DNA of 64,000 bases from Cecembia rubra (GTDB lineage Bacteria > Bacteroidota > Bacteroidia > Cytophagales > Cyclobacteriaceae). Every line of letters begins with the position of its first letter. Within the stretch, counting starts at the first letter, position 1. The DNA is taken from assembly GCF_003014575.1 (NCBI RefSeq), contig NZ_PYGF01000011.1, forward strand, positions 62,001 to 126,000, written 5' to 3'. Positions 8,860 to 19,500 of the stretch are shown here, piece after piece. Both the position numbers and the translations under genes were made by a program. Under the pieces are notes generated by a model, which ran no database searches, was not told the DNA's origin, and saw only the letters and a program-made list of their open reading frames with translations.

Positions 8860-10542
8860 CTAATTACCGTATTTTCTTTTTCGAAACTTTGTCCAGATTA
8901 GGCCAAGAATGACAAAGAAAAATACAGGGACTAATATGTTGACAATCTGCCACTTGGTTTTTTCCTCACGTACCTTTATTTTGTTCAAAGGGCGGATTTG
9001 CAGGATTTTGGTCCTTGTGGCCATAATGCCTTCAGGTTCCAAAAGATAATTTACAGCATTCTGGAGCAATTGCCGGTTGGCATATTGGGTATTATTAAAT
9101 GGATCATCTCCCAAAGGCAATGGATTCCCATCTACAAAGGATTTTTGGCTTTTAAATAAAAGGCCGGTTCCTGCTACCAATACCCTACCTCCATTAGAAT
9201 TTTCCAGGAAAGAAGATTTTTCAACTCCATCCGGTAGAAACCTGTTTTTGAACAAAGAGATGAATTCTCCTTCCAACAAATAAAGTAAAGGTAGGTTTCT
9301 AGATCCAAATTCATCAAGATTTGGCTCTCTTGACATATCCTCAAAGGCTATTCTTACAGGGGAATTTATTTTTCGTCCAAGATCGGATCCAAAAATCAGA
9401 GGTGTTTTTTTAACACCATCTGCTTTTACTGTATCCAAGCTGCTTACAAACCGAAACATGACCTGATCCAGGCCTTTGGTGATTGGATGCTTGGCCATTC
9501 TTCCAGCAGCTATATAAAAAGGCCATGGCAGTGGAATGATCTGTTCCTGATTGCCAAAATTCCCCGCAATAACCGGGTGGTAACCAAAATCCAAATCTTG
9601 GATAAGGTCTTTATTGACACGGATACCATAGCGGAAAAGAAGCTGATCCAGTCCATGATCTCTGGGCATGGCGATAGTTCCCTCTCCACCTGCCTCTGCG
9701 AGATCATACTCCATGGCGTCTATAAGGAAAATCAGATTTCCTCCACGCATTAGATATTGGTCAAGGAAGTAAATTTCTTTTTCTGAGTAGGCCTCCTTAG
9801 GCCCTGGCACAATAATTACATCAAAGGGATCCAAATCATCTGCTTTGGTAGCATCCGCTAAAGGAATTTTAAATACTTCATGCTGGTCTACTAAGGCTTC
9901 CACTATCCCAAAGCCATCATCTTCGTTCATTTCTCCACGGCTGATGGTCATTCCAACGGATTTTTCCTGTCCGATGCTGACCTTTTTGATAGCCTGAATG
10001 AGTTCATATTCCAGATTTTCTATGGACTGGTTCAAAATTTCATCCGGACCCATTCCCTTTTCCCCTTTCAGCAATAAGGCTCCGGTTTCATATTCTTCAG
10101 TACGGACCAATACTCCCGGGAAGATCAGTTTACTTTTTTGCCCCCCCTCCTCTGTAATGAATAAGTTGGTCGGGTTGATCCCATATTCGGATAATCCCAC
10201 GATGTAGTCTTCTCTAATACTTTCCGGAAGGTTTAGTGGATCCTCATAATAAAAAGTAATTTTTTGATTGCTGTAAGCATTGAAGGTTCTGACTGTTTCC
10301 TCGATTGAACGCTGTAGTCTACGCATGCCCCCAGGAAGTTTTCCTGTAAGCAGAATATCAACCTCCACGGGTTCTTCCAGCGATTTTAATACCTCTATAC
10401 TCGAAGGATGGAGACTGTATTTTTTTTCTTCTGTAAGATCCAGTCTGAAAGGGAGAATTCTAACTGTAAGTCCGATAAATACAATGGCCAAAAAGATTAA
10501 GGCCAGGTTTTTGCCAATGGATGAATAGCTGCCCTTTTTCAT
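8860..10542 (-). CDS. gldG: Gliding motility ABC transporter substrate-binding/auxiliary protein GldG
   Basis: The 560-residue protein has one TM segment near the N-terminus (about residues 14-32), a large periplasmic region, and a C-terminal TM segment (IVNILVPVFFFVILGLIW) followed by a basic tail. This is the GldG layout, with an ABC_transp_aux-like domain (DVDILLTGKLPGGMRRLQRS, FDVIIVPGPKEAYSEKEIYF). GldG works with GldF and GldA in a transporter needed for gliding in flavobacteria; its cargo is unknown. The ATG at 10542 overlaps the gldF stop as ATGA, which fixes the start; a longer upstream frame runs through gldF and is not real. Confidence 0.92.
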   Translation of the reverse strand: MKKGSYSSIGKNLALIFLAIVFIGLTVRILPFRLDLTEEKKYSLHPSSIEVLKSLEEPVEVDILLTGKLPGGMRRLQRSIEETVRTFNAYSNQKITFYYEDPLNLPESIREDYIVGLSEYGINPTNLFITEEGGQKSKLIFPGVLVRTEEYETGALLLKGEKGMGPDEILNQSIENLEYELIQAIKKVSIGQEKSVGMTISRGEMNEDDGFGIVEALVDQHEVFKIPLADATKADDLDPFDVIIVPGPKEAYSEKEIYFLDQYLMRGGNLIFLIDAMEYDLAEAGGEGTIAMPRDHGLDQLLFRYGIRVNKDLIQDLDFGYHPVIAGNFGNQEQIIPLPWPFYIAAGRMAKHPITKGLDQVMFRFVSSLDTVKADGVKKTPLIFGSDLGRKINSPVRIAFEDMSREPNLDEFGSRNLPLLYLLEGEFISLFKNRFLPDGVEKSSFLENSNGGRVLVAGTGLLFKSQKSFVDGNPLPLGDDPFNNTQYANRQLLQNAVNYLLEPEGIMATRTKILQIRPLNKIKVREEKTKWQIVNILVPVFFFVILGLIWTKFRKRKYGN

Positions 10543-11261
10543 TTTTTTCTGCTTATTATCCCTGTTAATCCCAACATCAGAATTACGATACTGATAAAAT
10601 AACCTAGGTTTTGTCCATCTATCACCCCTCTTGCCATGCTTTGGTAGTGAAAGCTTAAGCTTAACTCTTCTAAAAATAAGGCAAATGAATTCATGATATT
10701 GAGCTGTACTAGAGCGGTAAGTCCAAAATACATCAGAAAAGAAATAAATACCCCCCAGATAAATGCTACCATTTGATGAGAGGAAAGCGAAGAACCCAAT
10801 ATTCCAATTGAAGCAAATACAGCGCTGATCAGGATAAGGCCAATCCAAGAACCGAAAAATCCGGCATGGTCAATATTTCCGGGAGGATTTCCAAGTTCAA
10901 CCATGCTGTAATAATAAATAAGGGTAGGCAAAAGGGAAATGATGATCAAGGTAAGTGCCGCCAGATACTTGGCAATTATTATCTTCCCAATACTCAGTGG
11001 AGATGTCATGAGCAATTCCCAGGTACCGGTTTTTTTTTCCTCGGCAATCATTTTCATAGTGATGGCAGGGATGAGGAAAATGAAAACATAAGGAGTGTAA
11101 AAGAAAAGCGGTTCCAGGTCCGCAAATCCATATTCTAAAACAGAAGTGTCAGGGAATACCCATACGATCAAACCTATGGATACCAGGAAGACAGATAGTA
11201 TCAGATAGCCACTGAGGTTGCTGAAAAACCCATTTATTTCTTTCCAGTACAAAGCACGCAT
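10539..11261 (-). CDS. gldF: Gliding motility ABC transporter permease GldF
   Basis: The 240-residue ABC-2 type permease has six predicted TM segments. The family features are MRALYWKEINGFFSNLSGYL at the N-terminus and the ITMKMIAEEKKTGTWELLMT motif between TM helices 2 and 3, where the permease contacts the ATPase. It starts one base after the gldA stop and overlaps gldG by four bases, so the three genes are one operon. It probably forms the membrane channel with GldG. Confidence 0.93.
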   Translation of the reverse strand: MRALYWKEINGFFSNLSGYLILSVFLVSIGLIVWVFPDTSVLEYGFADLEPLFFYTPYVFIFLIPAITMKMIAEEKKTGTWELLMTSPLSIGKIIIAKYLAALTLIIISLLPTLIYYYSMVELGNPPGNIDHAGFFGSWIGLILISAVFASIGILGSSLSSHQMVAFIWGVFISFLMYFGLTALVQLNIMNSFALFLEELSLSFHYQSMARGVIDGQNLGYFISIVILMLGLTGIISRKK

Positions 11262-11262
11262 A

Positions 11263-12174
11263 TCAGCTGTTTCGGGTGATTTGGTGAAAAATATTTTCCA
11301 GATTACGCTCCTTCAATTGAATGCTTACCAGGTTAAGCTTTTTTTCCTGAAGGAGTTGAAGAGCCTCTTTACGGGCAATTGCACTATTTTCAACTTCGAT
11401 TGCTATGGAATTTTTATTTCCCAGATGAAATGAAACTTCTCCCAGTCCAGAAAACCATTCCAATTCAAGTTTTTCTTCCACCTCAATCAATAGGGTTGAT
11501 TTTCCTACTTCTCGCTTCAGGTTTTTTAATAGGTCAGAGGCGACAATTTTTCCTTTATTGATAATGACCACCTTATCACAAAGGGCCTCCACTTCCTGCA
11601 TGATATGAGTGCTGAGAACCAGTGTTTTGTTTTGGCTTATATTTTTGATCAATTTTCTGATTTCAACCAATTGATTAGGATCCAGTCCAGTAGTTGGTTC
11701 ATCCAGAATGATGACTTCCGGGTCATGGATAAGGGCTTTGGCAAGTCCTACTCTCTGGCGGTAACCTTTGGACAGTTGTCCGATTTTTTTATGGGATTCG
11801 TTTTCCAGCCCACATTGAGAAAGTAGCTCTTTTATTCTTGGAGTAATGGTAGATTTTGGCATGTCATATAATCCGCCCATGAAAAATAAAAACTCCTTTA
11901 CATACATATCTAGATAAAGGGGGTTATGTTCAGGCAGATATCCTACTAATTTGCTGACCTCCTTTGGCTTTTCTAGTACCGAAATTCCATTGATTTTTAC
12001 ATCCCCTTTATCAGGAAGGATAAAGCCAGTGGAAATTTTCATGGTTGTGGATTTTCCCGCACCATTAGGTCCCAAAAAACCCAGGACCTGCCCTTTCTCG
12101 GCAGTGAAGGAAACCTCGTCCAAAGCTTTTTGTTTGCCGTATGTTTTGGTCAGTTGGATTACCTCTAAGGACAT
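11263..12174 (-). CDS. gldA: Gliding motility ABC transporter ATPase GldA
   Basis: The 303-residue ABC ATPase has Walker A GPNGAGKST (35-43), signature LSKGYRQ (134-140), Walker B VIILDE (154-159) and the H-loop STHIMQEVE. A C-terminal extension of about 80 residues follows, as in GldA and other ABC-2 ATPases. It is the first gene of gldA-gldF-gldG and powers the GldFG membrane complex. The context, not the ATPase sequence alone, supports the gliding assignment. In Flavobacterium johnsoniae, gldA is known to lie apart from gldFG; here they are joined. Confidence 0.92.
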   Translation of the reverse strand: MSLEVIQLTKTYGKQKALDEVSFTAEKGQVLGFLGPNGAGKSTTMKISTGFILPDKGDVKINGISVLEKPKEVSKLVGYLPEHNPLYLDMYVKEFLFFMGGLYDMPKSTITPRIKELLSQCGLENESHKKIGQLSKGYRQRVGLAKALIHDPEVIILDEPTTGLDPNQLVEIRKLIKNISQNKTLVLSTHIMQEVEALCDKVVIINKGKIVASDLLKNLKREVGKSTLLIEVEEKLELEWFSGLGEVSFHLGNKNSIAIEVENSAIARKEALQLLQEKKLNLVSIQLKERNLENIFHQITRNS

Positions 12175-12226
12175 GTAGTTATAATTATGGAGCTAAAATA
12201 GGGAGAAATATGAAAGTCTAAAAACC

Positions 12227-12247
12227 AAAAAAGGCTTCAAAGAAGCC
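12227..12247 (-). terminator. Rho-independent terminator on the minus strand
   Basis: On the minus strand, GGCTTC-TTT-GAAGCC is followed by six T residues. It lies about 145 bases beyond the stop of the DUF5686-type gene and upstream of gldA, so it separates the two transcription units. Confidence 0.75.
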
Positions 12248-12391
12248 CCAGTGAAAGAAAGTACAGCCATGAGCTGACTGTCTTTATTGATATTAAACCT
12301 TACAATTGCTAAGATAGCATTGGTTTTTGGAAATTGCAAATCGGGTTTTGGTACTTTAATGCCACCAAGGTTCCAAAGCACAAAGATCCTA

Positions 12392-15049
12392 TCAATCATC
12401 AAAGCTGATATTGATAAAGCTGGCAATACCAAAGCGGACACCTGACCTTTGGTAATTGCCGTTTTCAAATCCTGCCCCCATTTCCAATCTGAAGATCCGG
12501 AAAAGGTTGTCCAATGAATATCCAACTTCCCAATAATTCGGGGAATTCTTAGTTTTTAAATAATTGAAAAAAATGTTTTCCCTTACTCCAGAGAAGCGCA
12601 ACATCGGCAGTTGGGTCAGTAGAAACTTCCGGAACTGGTAATGCACAATGGCACTCACATATTCAGTCTGGGTGCTGTATTGGTAATAATCAAGGAAGCG
12701 GTAATTAGAAGCCACTCCCATATTGGCAAAAATGGTCCTGTTTCCACCAAAGTGTTTGAAATCCATGAAATACACCCGGTTGTTGTTGAGAAAGCTACCA
12801 GCTTTTAGGTTGAAATCCATTTTACCGCTTACCCCAAAATTAAAGAAATGCTCGATTCCCGCTTCCACCAAATCAAAGTCAGAAGCCATGGGGTCGTTCA
12901 AAAAACCAGGAATAGCTTTGATATATTGTAGATTGACCAAAGGGGCAGAGCTGTAAATGGGCCTTTTCCTTCCATTTCTAATGCTGTATTTCAAACCCGG
13001 CCTCCATTCCATCGAATTTTGCCAGATCAATGCCCTGTGGTTTTGAAAAGCATTGTCATCAGCCTCAATATTTTCAGGTTGATTGGGAGTATAGGCCCGC
13101 TCTGGACGTCTGTACCAACTGAAATCTGAGTTGTTTTCTAAACTAGTCCTTTTGGCGTAAGTAACACTTCCTCTGTAAGTTAGCGCATCATTGAATCTTT
13201 GGTAAAAATATCCTTTTACAAAATCCTGCTCGTAGAGTTTCATGTAATTTTGTCTTAAAAGAATGGAGTAAAAGGCGTTGACCTGCTCTGAAATGGGATT
13301 GTCTGCATTGAACTGATAAATGAATTTTCCTCCGCTTAGGCCAAAACTATGGGCCTTTTCCCCTTGTGTGATGGACCTCCGTATTTCAAGCGTGCTGTAA
13401 GGCTGTTGGCTTGAGAATCCATACCGGAATTCCGGTCTGAAATTCCAGGACCGCACATGGTTAGTGACCGAATCCGCCATTTTGGTGGACTTTTCTATTC
13501 TGTAGAACCCCGCCAAACCAAATTTAAAGCCTTCCACTGTATTAAAGGAAAGACGGTTCATATTGGAATGGAAGCCTGCAGACCTGCCGTTTCCAAAGTA
13601 ATACCTGCCTCCGGTAAGAATTTCCATGGGCTGGAATTTTCTTCTGGATTTCTTTGCCACGGAATCGACTTCTGATTTTTTTGCAGCTTCTACTACCGCA
13701 ATACTATCATCTCTTCTGTAACCTTTGATCTCAGCTTCTGTGAGTTTGACGGGGCGGATGCTGTCCCAGTAGGAAAGGCTTCTTTTGGTGGCAAGGGAGT
13801 CGATGCTGTATTTCCGTTCAGATACTACTTCTACATCTTCTCTTTCTTTCAGTGCTTCTTTTTCATAGGTATTGACCAGCTTCCGGAAGTCTTTTCGGGT
13901 CATCTTATCTGCCTGGGCCATTTGTTCCAAACTGCTGAGGTTTTTATCCAGCTTGATTATATCCTTAGGAACTTCATCCACCTTTTCATCAATGATTTTG
14001 GTTTCTAGGATCAGGTCAGGATTGAGGGTGACTTTGTAATCTCTAGTGGAAGCAAGATATTGGTACTCTCCGGCAAAGCCGAAAATTTTCCCTCCAAAAG
14101 TATAAGTATGGGTGGAAGGCATCCAGACATTTTCAGCTACGGGCTGGTAGAGTTGTTTTATACCTATCTGGAAGCCCAAAAGGGAAGTAGTCAGGTCCAA
14201 GCTATGGATAGCCCAGATGTTCTCTATGATGTATATATGTCCTTCAAATACCCTTTCTCCTTTAGACCTAGGAGTAACCCTGATTTTATTGACCATTACT
14301 TCATTTTCGATAAAGGAGCCTTCATATTTGAATCGGTAATAGGCAAAGGCAGAGGGAGACAAGGGGGAGATGGCCTCATTGATTTTCGGGTTGTAAAAAC
14401 TTGAGGCCAGATAAGGGGCAGGAGAGATGTTGTTGTCATCTCCGCTTGTTCGGATACTTATGACTTTTTCCTCAACAGTGTTGGGTTGGCGGAAAGTAAT
14501 CTGAGAAACCGACTCGCTGGTATAAGCCTCATTGAGTTTGACTCCGTCTTTTTCAAGTTCTTTTTTGAGGAAAAAAGGAGCATTGGTGAGTTTGCCGGTA
14601 CCTTTCAAGTACACCATCATGCTGTATTCCTGCACCTGCAATCTATGGAATTTGGCCTTGGAGATGGCCTTACGCATGATGGTCAGGGCAGGGTCTTCCT
14701 GATTGGTTTTGACAGTTACTTCTTGTAGGGCGTAAACTTGTTCCTTTAAGGTGAAGTCAAGACTGACCCAATCCTCTAATACAACAGCAGTCTGCACCTG
14801 GGTAGCATAACCAAGGTATTGGGCGACCACATCATAGACTCCCTTTTTAAGCCTGAGCTCAAATTCACCATTGAGATTGGTGGGGATTCCCTCGCCCAGG
14901 TTTCGTACATAGATAGAAGCAAATGGAAGGGCTTCTCCTCTTTCATTAAGAACTTTTCCTCTAATCCCTTGGGCCATTAATGATTGTGCAAAAACCAATA
15001 GAAGAAAAAATATAATCGTGAAAATTTGGGTTTGCCTAGCAGTTGTCAT
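12392..15049 (-). CDS. DUF5686 family outer-membrane protein with carboxypeptidase-regulatory-like domain
   Basis: The 885-residue protein has a signal peptide ending near SLMA-QG. A carboxypeptidase-D regulatory-like beta-sandwich follows at about residues 27-110 (IRGKVLNERGEALPFASIYV and GEFELRL...YDVVAQYLGY, as in SusC N-termini). After a linker comes a long beta-rich region ending in aromatic-rich strands up to FGIASFINISFDD, which fits an outer-membrane barrel. The architecture is that of DUF5686 proteins, which are common in Bacteroidota and have no settled function. A charged segment at about residues 360-480 is probably periplasmic or a loop. It is monocistronic, with a terminator 145 bp downstream. 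Confidence 0.85.
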   Translation of the reverse strand: MTTARQTQIFTIIFFLLLVFAQSLMAQGIRGKVLNERGEALPFASIYVRNLGEGIPTNLNGEFELRLKKGVYDVVAQYLGYATQVQTAVVLEDWVSLDFTLKEQVYALQEVTVKTNQEDPALTIMRKAISKAKFHRLQVQEYSMMVYLKGTGKLTNAPFFLKKELEKDGVKLNEAYTSESVSQITFRQPNTVEEKVISIRTSGDDNNISPAPYLASSFYNPKINEAISPLSPSAFAYYRFKYEGSFIENEVMVNKIRVTPRSKGERVFEGHIYIIENIWAIHSLDLTTSLLGFQIGIKQLYQPVAENVWMPSTHTYTFGGKIFGFAGEYQYLASTRDYKVTLNPDLILETKIIDEKVDEVPKDIIKLDKNLSSLEQMAQADKMTRKDFRKLVNTYEKEALKEREDVEVVSERKYSIDSLATKRSLSYWDSIRPVKLTEAEIKGYRRDDSIAVVEAAKKSEVDSVAKKSRRKFQPMEILTGGRYYFGNGRSAGFHSNMNRLSFNTVEGFKFGLAGFYRIEKSTKMADSVTNHVRSWNFRPEFRYGFSSQQPYSTLEIRRSITQGEKAHSFGLSGGKFIYQFNADNPISEQVNAFYSILLRQNYMKLYEQDFVKGYFYQRFNDALTYRGSVTYAKRTSLENNSDFSWYRRPERAYTPNQPENIEADDNAFQNHRALIWQNSMEWRPGLKYSIRNGRKRPIYSSAPLVNLQYIKAIPGFLNDPMASDFDLVEAGIEHFFNFGVSGKMDFNLKAGSFLNNNRVYFMDFKHFGGNRTIFANMGVASNYRFLDYYQYSTQTEYVSAIVHYQFRKFLLTQLPMLRFSGVRENIFFNYLKTKNSPNYWEVGYSLDNLFRIFRLEMGAGFENGNYQRSGVRFGIASFINISFDD

Positions 15050-15254
15050 TTGTTCAAAAATGAAGTTTAAAATCGTTTTGAATGTTTTACGATCTTGTTG
15101 ATCAAAGCTATAAATTTACATGAGACCAAAGATAAATAGTAAGGTGAAGGTTAAGAAAAATATTTTTATTGTTTTAGTTTTTTTAACAGATGACTTATTG
15201 GTTTGCTTTTAAAAAGCACAATGAAATGAAATTGGTTTACTAATCATCTTTTGA

Positions 15255-15779
15255 TTGAGCATGCCACTATCTTTTGCCCAACAAGCTGAATTTGGAATAA
15301 GCTCAGGTCCGGCCAGACACCTTATTATTAGAGGGGAACGTGACTGCTGTGAATTTAGGTTTGGTTTCTATAGAGGTGATTACATGGAATTGGCGCTTTT
15401 CAATAAGATAGCCTTGGAACCCATCATCCAATTTGCAAGAAAAGGAACAAAAAAATCGGAGTTTGGGACAGCGATCGGCCTGAGGAATGATTACCTTAAT
15501 TTCCCCTTGTTGTTAAATATGCAGACTAACGAAACCATTTATGCTTTAGTCAGTCCACACACCTCTTTTCTCTTGAATTTTAGCTTCGTAATGTTTGAAC
15601 CAGACAATAAGGCTACCAATTATGGGAATGAGTTAAAGGATTTGCGGAATAGATCTGACTTTTTTGCCGTATTGTGCTTGGGTGTTTAGCTCAGCAATGG
15701 ACATGGGTTATCCAGTATAGTGAAAGCAACTTATTTAATTGAGGATTTAAATTGTCTTTTCAAAAAAGCTCATGATTAA
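15255..15779 (+). pseudogene. Decayed outer-membrane beta-barrel protein gene
   Basis: The frame resembles a small PorT-like barrel protein. A signal-peptidase-like site LSFAQ-QAEFGISSG opens the mature part, and amphipathic strands follow. The frame is interrupted by TAG at 15687-15689, inside what looks like the last barrel hairpin. Reading through that stop gives a further 29 codons (LSNGHGLSSIVKATYLIEDL...) to TAA at 15777-15779, which looks like a penultimate barrel strand. The signal peptide is also incomplete: no ATG with a full hydrophobic stretch is in frame, only a TTG directly after a stop. A short real gene ending at the TAG is the alternative. Confidence 0.5.
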
Positions 15780-16565
15780 GTCTATTTTCTAAATTTAATC
15801 AGAAGAGCTAACCTGTTACATTTATTATGAGAATGTTAGGTATTCCGATTATTTGGTATGTGACACGGATCAAATAACGGACTATTGATAAGCTAACAAA
15901 ATAGATGGGTTCGGCTATTTAGGTTATAAATATATCTAAAAGGGAATTCAGCTTTGCTACATTCCCTCTCACCTCCGCCGAGTTCCCAAATCTAAATCCT
16001 ATTCTCCTAACTCGATTGATGAACTTGCCATACATGCCTATTGGATGAAAACAAGACTTAATTCTCCCGAGTGTGGTATTTTGGTTAATCAGATTTAATT
16101 ATTCAAAAGTAAAATTAGCCGATTGCTTTTAAAACCATTTTCAATCACTTTGATTCTCTGATTTTTAGAAATAATTAAGTCCATATACAGGAAAATCTGA
16201 CACAATCGGAAGCAGTTTGAAAATAAAAGCATGTTCTCGCGAAAAATATTACAAATCTTCTTGTATGTCCACATTCTCAGCTATTTCAGGTTTGCCCATA
16301 AAATATTATTTCGATTTTCACTTTTTTAATAAAATTGAAAAATTTTAACTATTCGAAAAGTTCAAACGTTTTCGGTTGGAAATATCATAATAAAAACAGA
16401 AAATTTTTAGCGATTAACAAAAAATACATTTATTCTGTTAACGGGCCTTTGTCCAAAACGGCCCCGTGGAATTTGTTAAATTTTGCAAAATAAAATTTAA
16501 ACAGTGATTTTAGATTTGAAATTAACTATACAAACCATTTCGTTTTTTTCAAAACAACAAACCCT
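15780..16565. other. Long AT-rich leader region of the first susC
   Basis: No gene is visible in this 790-bp stretch. It contains a GC-rich hairpin at 16441-16467 and a TANNTTTG-like box, TAGATTTG, at 16511-16518, about 48 bp before the susC ATG. The upstream TTTG partner is 25 bp away, longer than usual, so the promoter call is tentative. Confidence 0.45.
16441..16467 (+). promoter_or_regulatory. GC-rich hairpin upstream of susC
   Basis: ACGGGCC and GGCCCCGT pair across a 12-base loop with one bulged base, in DNA that is otherwise over 75% AT. There is no T tract after it, so it does not look like a terminator. It could be an operator or a leader structure for the susCD locus. Confidence 0.35.
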
Positions 16566-19500
16566 ATGAGAAATTATTTACAAAAATTAAAAGCATTGTC
16601 GCTGATTATCTTACTGATGGTATTCAGTATAGCGGCGGCATTTGCACAAGGTCGGGAAATTTCGGGAACTGTCCTGGATGCGACCTTAAAGGATCCCCTG
16701 CCTGGGGTAACGGTCCTGATTAAGGGCACGACAAGAGGTACTACAACTGATTTAGATGGTAGATTTAGCCTTACTGTACAGCCCGGGGATCAACTTTTGA
16801 TATTTTCCTTTGTCGGTTTTACCACACAGGAAATAGCTATCGGAAATCAGAGCACATTCAGTGTTCAGTTGGCGGAAGATATTCAAAGTCTTCAGGAAGC
16901 GGTGGTCATAGGTTATGGTACACAGGATAAGAAGGAAATCACTTCTGCTGTGGCTTCGGTAGGAGCGGAACAGTTCAACCGTGGTAACTTCCCTAACCCA
17001 ACGCAGTTGTTGCAAGGTAAAGTAGCTGGTCTTTCGGTGACCCGTCCGGGAGGTAACCCAAATGCCCAGCCAACGATACGTTTAAGAGGTATCTCTTCTT
17101 TTGGTGCTACACAATCACCACTTATAGTATTGGATGGAGTGATCGGAGCTTCTATTGATGCAGTCGATCCGAATGACATTGAATCCTTTGATGTATTGAA
17201 AGATGCCTCTGCAGCTGCGATCTACGGTACAAGAGGTGCTGCGGGTGTGATCTTGATCACCACAAAAAAGGGTGCAGCCAAGAAAGGCATTTCTTCAGTG
17301 ACCATCAATAGTTTTGGTTCCGCTGAGCAGGCTACCAACCTGATTCCAGTTCTTTCTGCTCAGGAATTTGTTGAAAGAGGAGGTGTAAACTTCGGTTCAG
17401 TTACCAATTGGAGAGATGAAATTCTTCAGACTGCTTACAACGGAACAGTCAACGCTTCGGTAACAGGTGGATTTGAAAACACTACTTTTCTTGCCTCCGT
17501 CAACTACCGTAACAATGACGGTGTTGTAAGGGGAACCAATAGAGAAACTTTGAACACCAGATTCAACCTAAATCATGGTGCTTTGAACAACAGGTTGAGA
17601 ATGAACCTGAACTTGGCATTTACCAACACAGATGGTACCAGTGTAAATGAGGAAGCAGTAAGATATGCTACCATATATAATCCAACTGCTCCAATTTTCG
17701 AAAGGGATTTTAATCCTGCAGGTGAAACACCAGCTCAAAGAGAAGCCAGATTGGCAAATGCAAACAGAAACTTTGGAGGTTATTTCCAAAGATCATTGTT
17801 TGACTTCTTCAATCCTGTTGCTTTGATCAATCAGCAAAGGTTTACTGACAATTTCCAAAATGCACTTTATTCCTACAGGGTAGAATTTGATTTGACTGAC
17901 AAAATCACCGTTGCTTCCCAGTTTTCGCAGGATAGGTGGACCAGACAAAACACCAGCTTCTTCTCCAGACAGGATTTTGCTACTGGTTTTGGTAGATTTG
18001 GTCAGGCCGGTCAGAACATTGAAAACAGAAATACTACAGTTTGGAACGGTACTGTCCGTTTTGAAGATGAGATTGCAGACAGGTTGAATTTTACATTCCT
18101 TTTGGGCGGTGAAACTCAGATTTTTGAAAGAAGCCAAGTTTGGGCTGCTTCTACAAGGTTCCTATTTGACCAAGGGCCAAACAACTTAGGTGCCGGCGGT
18201 CTTAGATTTGGTCCTGGCACTGATTTGAGGTCAGAGGCAGAAAGATCAGTATTGAATTCTGTGTTTGGTAGGGCTAATTTTAATTACAACAACACCTACT
18301 TCCTATCTGCATCCTTAAGAGCTGAGACATTTTCGGGATTCGGTAAAGAAAATCAGACAGGTCTTTTCCCTGCTGTAAGTGCAGGTGCGGACTTCACCCA
18401 AATTTTTGACATGGGTATTTTCAACCAATTTAAGCCAAGGGCTTCCTTTGGTGTGGTAGGTCAGTTGCCTCCTTCCCCAACTTTGGCATTGGGTGTTTTC
18501 GGTAATGGGAACAGAATTCCTTTGAATCCTAATGAGCCTGTTAACTCTGTTTTTGTGGGCATCAATCAGTTGTCTAATCCTAATCCACAATTGAAGTGGG
18601 AAACTACCCGTGAATTTACTGTAGGTTTGGACTTTGGTCTTTGGAACGGAAAAGTGACAGGTCAGATGGATTATTATAGAAGGAGAATTGCCGATTTGCT
18701 TTTCGAAGTTGAAGTACCTATCGGTGCTCCAAATGAATTCTTCCCTGGCAACTTCTACACTGCTCCTACTATTTGGGCCAATTTGGCTGACTTGACTTCA
18801 GGAGGATTTGAGTTTTTGGCAAGTGTGAACAATATCAATTTGGGTAATGGTATCAACTGGACACCAAGCATTAATTTCACAATCTACCAAAGAGCCAGAA
18901 TCGGAAATATTGGTGTAGGTTCTATTGGACTTCCTGAAATCAGAAGAGCAACTCCTGGTTCTCCTGGACAAAACAATAACCCTATAGTTTGGAATAAAGA
19001 AGGAGCGAGAGTTGGTGATTTCTGGGGACCTAGATTATTGGGTCTTACAGATGGTGGGGAATACATCCTTTCCGGAGAAAATCCTGACGAATTTGAAAGA
19101 TTGGGCAATGGTTTGCCTACCGGTGATTTTGGTTTCTCCAATACCTTTACTTACGGCAATTGGGACTTGAACTTCCTCGCTAGGGGCAGCTTTGGGCATT
19201 TGATCTACAATTCTTTCAGAGGCTTCTACGAAAATGCTGATGGTGCTTCCAATACATGGAATTCTGTAATAACCCGAAACACTCCAACCAATCCTTTGGT
19301 TACATCTACACCGACATTCTCTGATCTGTATTTGGAACGTGGGGACTTCTTGAGATTGGATAACCTGCAAATTGGATATAATATTCCGACCAGGGCTGCC
19401 AACCTGAACAATCTCAGGGTCTACGGCGGTGTTCAGAATCTGTTTACCATCACTCAGTTTTCCGGTGTGGATCCTGAAGTAAGATGGGAGGATACGCCTA

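Noticed and set aside
8860-10848. Longer gldG starting at 10848
   Set aside because: The extra 102 codons lie inside gldF and have no signal or family sequence; the ATGA overlap at 10542 fixes the start.
12193-12525. 110-codon minus-strand frame overlapping the end of the DUF5686-type gene
   Set aside because: It crosses the real stop codon and the 12227 terminator, and its N-terminal half is an alternative frame of the gene.
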